A stretch of DNA of 64,000 nucleotides from Mesobacillus persicus. GTDB lineage: Bacteria > Bacillota > Bacilli > Bacillales > Cytobacillaceae. Below the pieces are notes generated by a model. The model was given only the letters and a program-made list of their open reading frames with translations, was not told where the DNA came from and searched no databases. Shown here one piece after another: positions 17,571 to 24,966 of this stretch; positions within the stretch are counted from its first letter, which is position 1; each line of letters opens with the position of its first letter. The DNA lies in NCBI RefSeq assembly GCF_900109925.1, contig NZ_FOBW01000016.1, positions 1 to 64,000 on the forward strand, in the 5' to 3' direction. Both the position numbers and the translations under genes were made by a program.

Positions 17571-17665
17571 ACTCCTGCTGCTCCTTTTCTTTGTTGGTTC
17601 CATCGCAATATCTGAACATTTTTAATATAACCAGATTCTTTCCGCATAATGACCTCACAAAAATA

Positions 17666-17693
17666 GCCATTCTGCAGAATTTGCAAGAATGGC
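17666..17693 (-). terminator. terminator of the FAD-dependent dehydrogenase gene
   Basis: On the minus strand GCCATTCTTGCA and TGCAGAATGGC pair with one bulge, followed by TATTTTTG. The rest of 17571-17856 holds only short repeated CTACAGGTCT units and no gene. Confidence 0.65.
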
Positions 17694-17856
17694 GTAATTG
17701 GAGGTCCAATGTAAATGTGTAAAAATGTTTTCGGAACTACAGGTCTGGTTCTACAGGTCTTCTTTTTGATTAAAATATATTGGTCATTTTAGTTTCTGGT
17801 TGGTAGTTCACAGGTCTTGCTCCTCTGGAGCGTAATATAACCCCAGTGATAGAAAC

Positions 17857-19521
17857 TTATGATTTTACCTCTAGGGCGATTGCCCGTCCTGCTTGACGTC
17901 CTGAAAAGAGGCATCCTCCGAGGAAGGTTCCTTCTAAGGCGCGATAGCCATGGACTCCACCCCCACCGAAACCTGAAACCTCTCCCGCTGCATATAGACC
18001 TGGAATCGGTTCCCCAGACAAATTTAATACTCGTCCAGATAAATCTGTTTGTAAGCCCCCTAATGTTTTCCGACTGACAATGTTTAGACGAACCGCAATT
18101 AACGGACCGTTTTTAGGGTCAAGTATTTTATGTGGAGGTGCTACCCGAATTAATTTATCGCCAATATAATGGCGTGCGCCACGCAGCGCGGTTATTTGTA
18201 AATCCTTCGTAAATTTATGGTCAATTTCACGGTCTCTCGCTTTTATTTGTCTTTCTATCTCTGCTAAATTTAGTAAATTTTCACCTGTCAGTTTATTCAT
18301 CCCCTCGACAAGGTCACCTAAATCATTAGCGACAATAAAATCTTCCCCTTTATCCATAAAAGCTTGCACAGGCCCTGATGCGCCAGGCAATGCTCTGCCT
18401 AGTACTTGGCGGATACTTTTCCCTGTTAAATCTGGATTTTGTTCTGATCCCGATAGAGCAAACTCTTTTTCAATGATTTTTTGGGTTAAAATAAACCATG
18501 AATAGTCATAGCCCGTTTTTTGAATGGCTTCGAGAGTACCTAGTGTATCAAAACCCGGGAAATTTGGTGCCGGGAACCTTTGGCCAGTTGCATCTAACCA
18601 TATGGATGAAGGACCAGGCAATATCCGAATTCCATGGTTACTCCAGATTGGATTCCAGTTTTTTATTCCTTCTGTGTAATGCCACATCCGGTCACGATTC
18701 ACAATCCTCCCACCAGCTTGTTCTGTGATGGTAAGCATTCGTCCATCCACATGCGCAGGTACGCCTGATATCATCTTTTTAGGAGGGTTTCCTAGACGGT
18801 TGGGCCAGTTTTTGCGAATTTGTTCTAGATTTCCTCCGATGCCACCGCTTGATACTAATACTGCATTTGCTCTATATTCAAAGTTCCCAACGACCTCTCT
18901 CGAACTGTCTTCGCCACGTTGAACGGAACTTTGGGCTAGTACAGAACCTTCAACCCCAACAATAGACCCGTTTTGATGAAGGAGATCATCCACGCGGTGT
19001 CGAGGTCGATACTCAATCAACCCGTTTTTTATGTGTTCACGGACTCTCCGTTCAAACGGTGCGACAATTCCTGGTCCTGTTCCCCATACAATGTGAAATC
19101 TCGGCACGGAATTCCCATGTCCTTCAGCAAGATACCCGCCTCGCTCTGCCCAACCTACGACAGGAAAAAAGCGTACTCCCATGTCATACAACCAAGCACG
19201 CTTCTCACCTGCAGCAAAATCAACATAGGCTTCGGCCCATTTTCGTCCCCAATAATCCTCGTCCTCATCTCGGTCAAAGCCTGCGGACCCTAACCAATCT
19301 TGCATCGCTAATTCCTTGGAATCTCTAATGCCTAAGCGGCGTTGTTCCGGAGAATCTACTAGGAATAAACCTCCAAACGACCACCAAGCTTGTCCTCCAA
19401 AAGATGCTTCCGGCTCTTGGTCCAGAAGCAACACTTTTTTCCCTGCATCTGCAATTTCTGCAGTAGCTACTAATCCAGCAAGTCCAGCACCCACAACAAT
19501 CACATCATAACCCATCCCCAT
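17857..19521 (-). CDS. FAD-binding dehydrogenase (succinate DH/ketosteroid DH flavoprotein fold)
   Basis: A 554-aa flavoprotein. The Rossmann dinucleotide fingerprint VIVVGAGLAGLVATAEIADA is at the very N-terminus, and GLYAAGEVSGFGGGGVHG with GGCLFSGRQAGRA closes the FAD site at the C-terminus. The middle carries KTLGGLQTDLSGRVL, as in fumarate reductase/3-ketosteroid dehydrogenase flavoproteins of this subgroup (often called KsdD-like). The electron acceptor and substrate cannot be deduced. It is a single-gene unit with its own terminator; there is no clear ribosome site, so the start is the least certain part. Confidence 0.82.
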   Translation of the reverse strand: MGMGYDVIVVGAGLAGLVATAEIADAGKKVLLLDQEPEASFGGQAWWSFGGLFLVDSPEQRRLGIRDSKELAMQDWLGSAGFDRDEDEDYWGRKWAEAYVDFAAGEKRAWLYDMGVRFFPVVGWAERGGYLAEGHGNSVPRFHIVWGTGPGIVAPFERRVREHIKNGLIEYRPRHRVDDLLHQNGSIVGVEGSVLAQSSVQRGEDSSREVVGNFEYRANAVLVSSGGIGGNLEQIRKNWPNRLGNPPKKMISGVPAHVDGRMLTITEQAGGRIVNRDRMWHYTEGIKNWNPIWSNHGIRILPGPSSIWLDATGQRFPAPNFPGFDTLGTLEAIQKTGYDYSWFILTQKIIEKEFALSGSEQNPDLTGKSIRQVLGRALPGASGPVQAFMDKGEDFIVANDLGDLVEGMNKLTGENLLNLAEIERQIKARDREIDHKFTKDLQITALRGARHYIGDKLIRVAPPHKILDPKNGPLIAVRLNIVSRKTLGGLQTDLSGRVLNLSGEPIPGLYAAGEVSGFGGGGVHGYRALEGTFLGGCLFSGRQAGRAIALEVKS

Positions 19522-19621
19522 GCCCCCATTCTATGTTAAAATACCTATTTACTCATCCTATTCTCATCATATCTATAAAATTCAGAATTATCAATCCTTT
19601 ACAGCAAACCTAACCGCAGGG

Positions 19622-19658
19622 CCAATCTGGAAGGTGCCAGGCACCACCCAGATATTGG
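19622..19658. repeat. GGTGCC palindrome R2
   Basis: CTGGAAGGTGCC, a central A and GGCACCACCCAG sit within CCAAT and ATTGG flanks. Unlike most copies, this one lies between divergent genes (the flavoprotein and the redox lipoprotein), so it does not act as a terminator for either. Confidence 0.75.
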
Positions 19659-19764
19659 TAACACTCAATTTATTCTTTCTTTGTTAAAATTTCTCCATAT
19701 GTCTGCTAGCAAATGGTGATGGTCAAGCTTTATACTATTGGATATACAACTTAGGAGGGAAGAT

Positions 19765-20265
19765 ATGCGTAAATCATTTTTGTTTATGATGTTTTTGCTA
19801 GTTGGAGCGATTGTCATGGGCTGTTCTAATGATGGTCCTTTAACTCTTAAAGATGATCAAGGTCAAGATGTGATGTTCGAAAATAGGGACACACCGGCAC
19901 TTGTGTTTCTCTTTACTGGCGTAGATTGAGACTATTGTAAATCGCAGCTGGTCGAGCTGCAGAATAGCAAGGACTTGTTTAGTGAATTTCCTGGTGATAT
20001 CTATGCGCTGAGCATTTCAACTGAAAGAGATCATAAGAACTTAAAGAGTCAGCTGAATTTGGACTACCCCCTTGTTACAGATGACAAATTGGAACTTATC
20101 CGTAAAGTAGAATTGGTTGATCCCAATGCACCTAAATCACTTCGGGGCTTTGCCGTTCTTGATAAAGATGGCAATGTCCTCTCTTCACAAGAGGTAGACC
20201 CATTTGGAACAGAAGCAGCAAATATTATTAAATTTGCAGCCGAAGAAATTGCAAAACAAGAATAA
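19765..20265 (+). CDS. Redoxin/AhpC-TSA-like lipoprotein, predicted selenoprotein (TGA = Sec at codon 55)
   Basis: The 166-aa product is a thioredoxin-fold redox protein. It starts at an ATG behind GGAGGG and has a lipoprotein signal (MRKSFLFMMFLL, lipobox VMGC), so it acts outside the membrane. At 19927-19929 the frame meets TGA in VFLFTGVD-(TGA)-DYCKSQL; reading continues in the same frame with typical Redoxin sequence to a TAA at 20263-20265. The TGA falls where family members have the first Cys of a C-x-x-C redox site. A 17-nt hairpin with a GGTC loop follows at 19944-19960. I read it as U-x-x-C. A nonsense mutation is the alternative, but the rest of the gene looks intact. Confidence 0.8.
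19944..19960 (+). promoter_or_regulatory. bacterial SECIS element
   Basis: GCAGCT and AGCTGC pair as a perfect 6-bp stem with the 5-nt loop GGTCG. It begins 14 nt after the in-frame TGA, and the loop starts 20 nt after it. The minimal E. coli fdhF SECIS is also a 17-nt upper stem-loop with GGUC in its loop, the element SelB recognises. Confidence 0.8.
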
Positions 20266-20275
20266 GTAAAAAAAA

Positions 20276-20314
20276 AAGCCTTTAGAGCGATTCAGTAGCT
20301 CTAAAGGCTTTTTT
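20276..20314 (+). terminator. terminator of the Redoxin selenoprotein gene
   Basis: AAGCCTTTAGAGC and GCTCTAAAGGCTT form a 13-bp perfect stem followed by TTTT, 10 nt past the TAA at 20263-20265. That termination sits at the distal stop, not near the TGA, supports readthrough. Confidence 0.93.
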
Positions 20315-20320
20315 GTTTTA

Positions 20321-20347
20321 CCAATATTCTGGATGGTGCCTGGCACC
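20321..20347. repeat. GGTGCC palindrome R3 (right arm lost)
   Basis: TCTGGATGGTGCC T GGCACC is followed by unrelated TACC instead of ATCCAG. The truncated form matches R5 at 33704-33729 in the same way. It lies between convergent genes. Confidence 0.7.
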
Positions 20348-20364
20348 TACCTTTTTTTACCTCT

Positions 20365-20682
20365 TTAAAAAGTTGGGAGCTGGTCGAGGTTATTTTCTTT
20401 TACTCCGTCTGGTTCGCTGCGAATGATGTCTCTTCCGTACTTATGGAAAACATCCACATGAGCGAGCATGCCAGCTTTTGCTTCGTCAAGTGCTGTGAGG
20501 TAATCCAACTCTCTGCCAGTTTCGGTTTTAAACGCAATGATATCTCCATCCTCATTTTTTCGAACAGCGACAATCTGTTCCTTGTCGGAATTTAAAGGTT
20601 CTCCCGTCTCAATTCGTGCCTGTGCTTCTCCCTGTTGTTTGTATTCTGAATAAATTTGATTAAAATCCTTCGACTCCATCAT
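20365..20682 (-). CDS. DUF3892 family protein
   Basis: A 105-aa soluble protein. The second half fits DUF3892: VAVRKNEDGDIIAFKTETGR, followed by LDYLTALDEAKAG and GRDIIRSEPDG. Function is unknown in this family. The N-terminal 35 residues are helical and charged. Two adjacent ATG codons follow GGGAGGTG; the second (20679) has the better spacing. It lies downstream of the WHH nuclease gene on the same strand, separated by copy 3 of the dispersed repeat. An immunity role would be speculation. Confidence 0.7.
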   Translation of the reverse strand: MMESKDFNQIYSEYKQQGEAQARIETGEPLNSDKEQIVAVRKNEDGDIIAFKTETGRELDYLTALDEAKAGMLAHVDVFHKYGRDIIRSEPDGVKENNLDQLPTF

Positions 20683-20736
20683 AACACCTCCCGAACATAT
20701 GTTTATTTTGCTTTAAAGCAGGTCATTTATGTATAA

Positions 20737-20918
20737 GGCTCTTTTCTCAAACTTTGTTGCTTTTTGAAAAAAAATAGAATGAATTAAACTTTGTTACACG
20801 TCAAAATGGCTATTATTTTTTGAGAAAAGAGCTTTCAAACTTACATACCGTACAAAATAGCTTATCTTGCGTTAAATTCGGCTTTAGGGATTTAACAACA
20901 ATCCTTACGAAAAGAGCC
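20737..20918 (-). repeat. dispersed MITE-like repeat, copy 3 (reverse)
   Basis: A near-complete copy: on the + strand it begins GGCTCTTTTCTCAAACTTTG and ends GAAAAGAGCC, perfect terminal inverted repeats of about 10 bp. An internal AGCTCTTTTCTC equivalent marks the mid-point, where the half copy at 21981-22076 begins. No protein is encoded. Confidence 0.8.
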
Positions 20919-20930
20919 ATGTATACACGC

Positions 20931-21803
20931 TTAACGATTCTCGAAGCCGCCACCCCATAGCTCCCGGCCGCCAGTATGTCCAGTATGCTGATGAAAGTCC
21001 TCATCAACGAGCTGGAGCACGCCTGGTTCCTCATGGTGATGCCATGTGTAGCCACCCGGATTATTCCCTAGTTTGAGCTGTGCGATATCCTGATGATCTA
21101 ATCCTAGCTCATGAATAAGGTCGGGGTTAGACTGGAGGGCATCAAGCAAATCCACATTTGCGTAAGAAAAATGCACAGAGTCTGGTTGAAGATACAAATT
21201 TGAAGGTAAACTCACTTGATATCCAACATCAAACACCGGGAATGTTCCCGTCACTTCCCCGATTGGTAGTTCAATTGTTTTTTCAACAAACGGAACTTGT
21301 GATTTGGAATGGCTATTCCCAGCTTGTTCCCCATTTCTAGTATTCCCTTCTTTATCTGTAACCGAATTCACTCCATCAATAAAATCTACCAATCCGACAG
21401 ACATCACACCAACCGCAGCAAAGTTCCCCATCTTATTGCCCTTTTGGGTCGAACTTCGGGTATGATTTGTTTTTCCCCCATCATAGGTGAAGCCTGCACT
21501 TTTAACGGTGTATGTAACAGAAGTCTCTAGTCCCTCGAGCGCAGTGCCGGCTGAACCCTTTAAATCGTTTATTTCCGTTTGCTTAGTTTCTTGATTTTTA
21601 GAACCCCCGAAGGTACCTTTCACTATTCCATCAAGGAGCCTTCCGGCAGTATCTAGGGCTTTAGGAGATCCTTTTGTGATTCCACTGCCGACCCCCTCAA
21701 CCAAATCAGACTTGAGGGCTTTACCAGCCAGCTTTACGCCGCCACCAACGACTGCTCCCGTTACCATGCCAACGCCTTTTCCTATTGTTCGAAAGAAAGC
21801 CAA
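20931..21803 (-). CDS. WHH-type HNH/Endo VII nuclease, toxin-like
   Basis: A 290-aa protein in two parts. The N-terminal 130 residues are glycine-rich and amphipathic (GKGVGMVTGAVVGGGVKLAG, then DTAGRLLDGIVKGTFGG), a type of region seen in secreted or structural proteins. The C-terminal third carries GYTWHHHEEPGVLQLVDEDF and HQHTGHTGG, the signature of the WHH branch of HNH/Endonuclease VII nucleases found as effector tips of polymorphic toxins. It should cut DNA or RNA. No LXG or YeeF-type trafficking domain and no obvious immunity gene are seen. The TTG at 21803 behind GGAGGGG is a better start than the ATG at 21818, which overlaps that site. Confidence 0.72.
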   Translation of the reverse strand: MAFFRTIGKGVGMVTGAVVGGGVKLAGKALKSDLVEGVGSGITKGSPKALDTAGRLLDGIVKGTFGGSKNQETKQTEINDLKGSAGTALEGLETSVTYTVKSAGFTYDGGKTNHTRSSTQKGNKMGNFAAVGVMSVGLVDFIDGVNSVTDKEGNTRNGEQAGNSHSKSQVPFVEKTIELPIGEVTGTFPVFDVGYQVSLPSNLYLQPDSVHFSYANVDLLDALQSNPDLIHELGLDHQDIAQLKLGNNPGGYTWHHHEEPGVLQLVDEDFHQHTGHTGGRELWGGGFENR

Positions 21804-21980
21804 TACAATCCCCTCCATAATAATGATTGTTCAATCTAAACGATAAAAACGATGAAATTCGAAAAAAATAAGATTACCTTACCATGATTGCCAAGTTTTG
21901 AATTCTCCATAATCAACAATCGTTCAACGAATGATACTGAACAATTCGGACACCTATGTCAGGACCTGCTTTTGCATAGA

Positions 21981-22076
21981 AGCTCTTTTCGCAAAAAATA
22001 ATAATCATTTTGGCATATAACAAAGTTTAATTCAGTCGATTCTATTTTAAAAAGCATCAATGGTTTGAGAAAAGCC
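21981..22076 (+). repeat. dispersed MITE-like repeat, half copy 4
   Basis: AGCTCTTTTCGCAAAAAATA begins a stretch that matches the second half of copy 3 in reverse complement: CATATAACAAAGTTTAATTC, TCTATTTT, AAAAGCA and the terminal TTTGAGAAAAGCC. The remainder of the 343-nt gap 21804-22146 contains AT-rich sequence and the SodF terminator. Confidence 0.72.
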
Positions 22077-22079
22077 TAC

Positions 22080-22117
22080 AAAAAAAGACCCAAAAGCTCA
22101 GCTAAGCCTTTAGGTCC
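22080..22117 (-). terminator. terminator of the sodF gene
   Basis: GACCTAAAGGCT and AGCTTTTGGGTC pair with a few G-U or mismatched positions, followed on the minus strand by seven T. It begins about 30 nt past the stop codon. Confidence 0.75.
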
Positions 22118-22146
22118 TTTCCTTATATCATCAAATGATTAGAGTT

Positions 22147-23049
22147 TTAAAATGGTTGCCAAATCAGATTCTGTGCTTTCTTGAACCGATGCTGAACTTC
22201 CTTCCAATTTACAACGTTCCACCAATTTTCCACATACTTCGCTCGTTCATTTTTATATTGAAGATAGTAAGCATGCTCCCAAACATCCAACACGAGCAAC
22301 GGAATGGTGTCCCACTGTGTTAGATTTTGATGCTTTTCAGCGGTTAGAATCTCCAATCGTTGAGAGCGTGGTGACCAGACAAGAAGCGCCCACCCTACGG
22401 CTTCAACATTTTTTGCCGCTTCAGTAAAATGTTTTTTAAATTTGTTGAAGCTTCCAAATGTGCTGTCAATGGACTCTGCTAATGCCCCTGAAGGCTTTCC
22501 ACCCCCATCTGGACTCATAATACTCCAAAATATCGTGTGTAGGTAATGTCCTGATCCGTGAAAGGCCGCTTCCCTTTCCCAATGCTTGATGAGACTGAAA
22601 TCCCCTTTTTCACGAGCCTTCTTCATTTCTTTTTCGGCCTTATTTAAACCATCCACATACCCCTGATGATGTTTGCTGTGATGTAGCTTCATTATTTCCA
22701 TAGAGATAACGGGCTCCAAAGCATTATAGGAATATGGTAGAGGCGGCAATCGATGTTCACCTATTGGTACAGGTTGCAAATCTAACGTACTTTTTCGTTG
22801 TCCTAGACCCTCGTCTCCACTAAGTAAATCCTGTAGAGCTACGTATAAGCGATTGGCTCTATCGTAAAGTCCCTCGTCATCAATTTCGTTTTCAAGTTCG
22901 ACTTCACTTTTAAAAGAACTAAGTTTGTCATCCCATTGCTTTAGTGTTGATTCGTCCATTCTTGCTTTTAGCTGTTCTCTTGTCGTTTCCCAAGTTGCTT
23001 CAATTTCCTTGCACCATTCCACCAAAGACTCCCTATATGATTCTTCCAT
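22147..23049 (-). CDS. sodF: Fe/Mn superoxide dismutase with N-terminal extension (SodF-like)
   Basis: A 300-aa protein. Residues from about 100 on are a complete iron/manganese superoxide dismutase: LPPLPYSYNALEP, the metal ligands in MKLHHSKHHQGYVDG, HGSGHYLHTIFW and DVWEHAYYLQYKN. About 100 residues of charged, helical sequence precede it (ESYRESLVEWCKEIEA onward), as in Bacillus subtilis SodF; its role is unknown. The ATG at 23049 has GGGAGGCG upstream, while the longer frame begins before that site. It has no export signal. Metal preference cannot be told from the residues quoted. Confidence 0.88.
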   Translation of the reverse strand: MEESYRESLVEWCKEIEATWETTREQLKARMDESTLKQWDDKLSSFKSEVELENEIDDEGLYDRANRLYVALQDLLSGDEGLGQRKSTLDLQPVPIGEHRLPPLPYSYNALEPVISMEIMKLHHSKHHQGYVDGLNKAEKEMKKAREKGDFSLIKHWEREAAFHGSGHYLHTIFWSIMSPDGGGKPSGALAESIDSTFGSFNKFKKHFTEAAKNVEAVGWALLVWSPRSQRLEILTAEKHQNLTQWDTIPLLVLDVWEHAYYLQYKNERAKYVENWWNVVNWKEVQHRFKKAQNLIWQPF

Positions 23050-23144
23050 TCTTTCGCCTCCCAAGATAAACATCTTTACAAAATATGAGGCAGGTGCGGA
23101 AATGGTGACGTATTAGATAAGCGAAACAATTACTTACATTCTGT

Positions 23145-23963
23145 TCAAACTTTAGCTACAGGCCGTGCCTTTTGTTTTTTCTTTGTAAAATGAAAATCAT
23201 TTTTCACAAAAGCATGCCAATAAGCTCCTGCGATGAATACGGAGCCACCGACGGCATTTCCAAGAAGAACGGGGACAAAGTTACCTAAGTATTCCAACCA
23301 ACTAAAGTGTCCAGCAAATATTGCAGCGGGAATCACAAACATATTCGCAACCACATGTTGAAACCCAAGCGCAACGAAAGCCATCGTCGGGAACCAAATG
23401 CCAACGATCTTCCCTACTAACTCATCGGATGAATAGCAAAGCCAAACCGCTGCTGCTACCAGCCAATTGCATCCAATACCAGAGATAAACGCCTGTAAAA
23501 AGGATGCTTCTAGTTTATGCTCGGCTATATAGACCGTTTCAGCTAAAAACGGGGCCGTTTCTGTTAGACCAACGATATGGCCGAAGAAGTAAGCGATAAA
23601 GATCGCCCCCATAAAGTTACTGATCATCACTAATATCCAGTTTGAAAAGACTTTCCCAATCGGAACCTTTTTTGCTAATCGTGCAAACGGAACGGCCATC
23701 ATATTTCCTGTTAAAAGTTCCCCACCTACTAGCAAGGTGAGAATCAAACCGATTGGGAAAACCGATGCCCCTACTAAACTGCTGATTCCTTCTAAATGTT
23801 CTGGTAGGACAGCAGTTACCCTTATCGAAAGTAAATACCCTAATGCAATAAATGCACCTGCTTGGAATCCTAGAATCATGATTTTAAGCAACGGGTACAT
23901 CGTCTTACTAACACCCGTCTCGACAATTTTTTCTATGTTTTTTTCCTGATTTCGATAAGCCAC
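23145..23963 (-). CDS. formate/nitrite transporter (FNT family)
   Basis: A 272-aa channel-like transporter with six membrane helices forming the FNT pentamer subunit. The family signature LTGNMMAVPFAR and the second half-helix region GIGCNWLVAAAVWL are present, as is FQHVVANMFVIP. FNT proteins move formate, nitrite or hydrosulfide as weak acids. An Fnr box 42 nt upstream of the GTG start points to anaerobic induction, and the FdhF/YdeP-type oxidoreductase and Fhs elsewhere in the window make formate a reasonable substrate; nitrite is not excluded. Confidence 0.9.
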   Translation of the reverse strand: MAYRNQEKNIEKIVETGVSKTMYPLLKIMILGFQAGAFIALGYLLSIRVTAVLPEHLEGISSLVGASVFPIGLILTLLVGGELLTGNMMAVPFARLAKKVPIGKVFSNWILVMISNFMGAIFIAYFFGHIVGLTETAPFLAETVYIAEHKLEASFLQAFISGIGCNWLVAAAVWLCYSSDELVGKIVGIWFPTMAFVALGFQHVVANMFVIPAAIFAGHFSWLEYLGNFVPVLLGNAVGGSVFIAGAYWHAFVKNDFHFTKKKQKARPVAKV

Positions 23964-24004
23964 TAATCATGCGCCTCTTTTTTAAAATTTTTTTGCAGTT
24001 TGTT

Positions 24005-24020
24005 TGTGATGACTTTCACA
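24005..24020. promoter_or_regulatory. Fnr/Crp-family box upstream of the FNT gene
   Basis: TGTGATGACTTTCACA is a perfect TGTGA-N6-TCACA site, the Bacillus Fnr consensus. It is centred about 50 nt before the FNT start. The remaining sequence to 24263 shows no gene or other clear signal. Confidence 0.7.
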
Positions 24021-24263
24021 TTCATCTGCACTTTCTTATTATACTTTCCGAACTAGCACCCATCATTGGCCAAACTTTGCTCCTTTCAACATACTAACAA
24101 CCAGCTAATATTTTTACGATTACAATACCCATCCTATATTCTACTCTTATCTTTTCCGAAAACATGGCCTAAATTTTACAATTTCATATAAATTACCGAT
24201 TAATTACTCATATGGGTTGTAAATCAAATGAACCAATTGGTAATGGAATATCTAATATTAAAC

Positions 24264-24292
24264 TTCACATAGAATCTTTGCGTATTTATAAT
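24264..24292 (+). promoter_or_regulatory. sigma-A promoter of pabA-pabBC
   Basis: TTCACA, 17 nt and TATAAT, 48 nt before the pabA start. Confidence 0.65.
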
Positions 24293-24339
24293 AGAAGGAT
24301 AGTGAGAAAAGCAAACAACGGATTGGAGAAATCTTAAAA

Positions 24340-24966
24340 GTGATATTAGTAATCGACAACTATGACTCTTTCACCTTTAACCTAGTACAATACCTAAAAA
24401 AACTCGGCGCCGATGTCGTCGTTATTCGAAATGATCAATTGTCACTAGCAGACATAAGAGAATTGCAACCAGCATCTATCCTGATTTCTCCCGGGCCTGG
24501 GAATCCGGATGGAGCGGGCATTTGTTTAGATATAGTTAAGACTTTTTATCAAGACATTCCGATCTTAGGGGTGTGCCTTGGACAACAAATCATCGCACAA
24601 GCATTTGGAGCTACGATACAAAAAGCAGCACAACCTATGCACGGAAAGGTTTCGATGATCAACCATAATCAAACAGGAGTTTTTCACCAACTTTCTAGTC
24701 CACTACAAGTAGCAAGATATCATTCACTAATCGTCGAAGAATCTTCCCTCCCACCTTCCTTGGAAGTTTCTGCTCGAAGTGAAGACGGTGAAATCATGGC
24801 GATTCAACATAAGGATTTTCCAGTAGCAGGCGTCCAATTCCACCCAGAAGCAATCCTTACCGAAAAAGGGCTAGAGATGTTAAGTAATTTTTTTATAAAA
24901 AGGTCACATACAAAGCAGAATGAGGATAAAGAAAATGAACTTAAAAGAACCCTTGCTTTCATTTGA
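24340..24966 (+). CDS. pabA: aminodeoxychorismate synthase glutamine amidotransferase
   Basis: A 208-aa class I glutamine amidotransferase that delivers ammonia to PabB for 4-amino-4-deoxychorismate. IDNYDSFTFNLVQYL begins the protein; the oxyanion and nucleophile regions are SPGPGNPDGAG and GVCLGQQII (catalytic Cys), and the His-Glu pair is in VQFHPEAIL. The start is GTG behind GGAGAA. Anthranilate synthase component II looks alike, but the next gene is a PabB, which settles the role. The last codons overlap the start of pabBC. Confidence 0.92.
   Translation: MILVIDNYDSFTFNLVQYLKKLGADVVVIRNDQLSLADIRELQPASILISPGPGNPDGAGICLDIVKTFYQDIPILGVCLGQQIIAQAFGATIQKAAQPMHGKVSMINHNQTGVFHQLSSPLQVARYHSLIVEESSLPPSLEVSARSEDGEIMAIQHKDFPVAGVQFHPEAILTEKGLEMLSNFFIKRSHTKQNEDKENELKRTLAFI

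Noticed and set aside
19765-20265. Redoxin gene as a pseudogene with a nonsense codon
   Set aside because: The TGA falls exactly on the redox Cys codon, a GGTC-loop hairpin follows at SECIS distance, the frame stays clean to the distal stop and the terminator is after that stop. A second gene in the window shows the same pattern.
24000-24340. T-box or other leader before pabA
   Set aside because: No T-box motif (GGTGG-ACCGCG) and no terminator; a promoter close to the gene explains expression.
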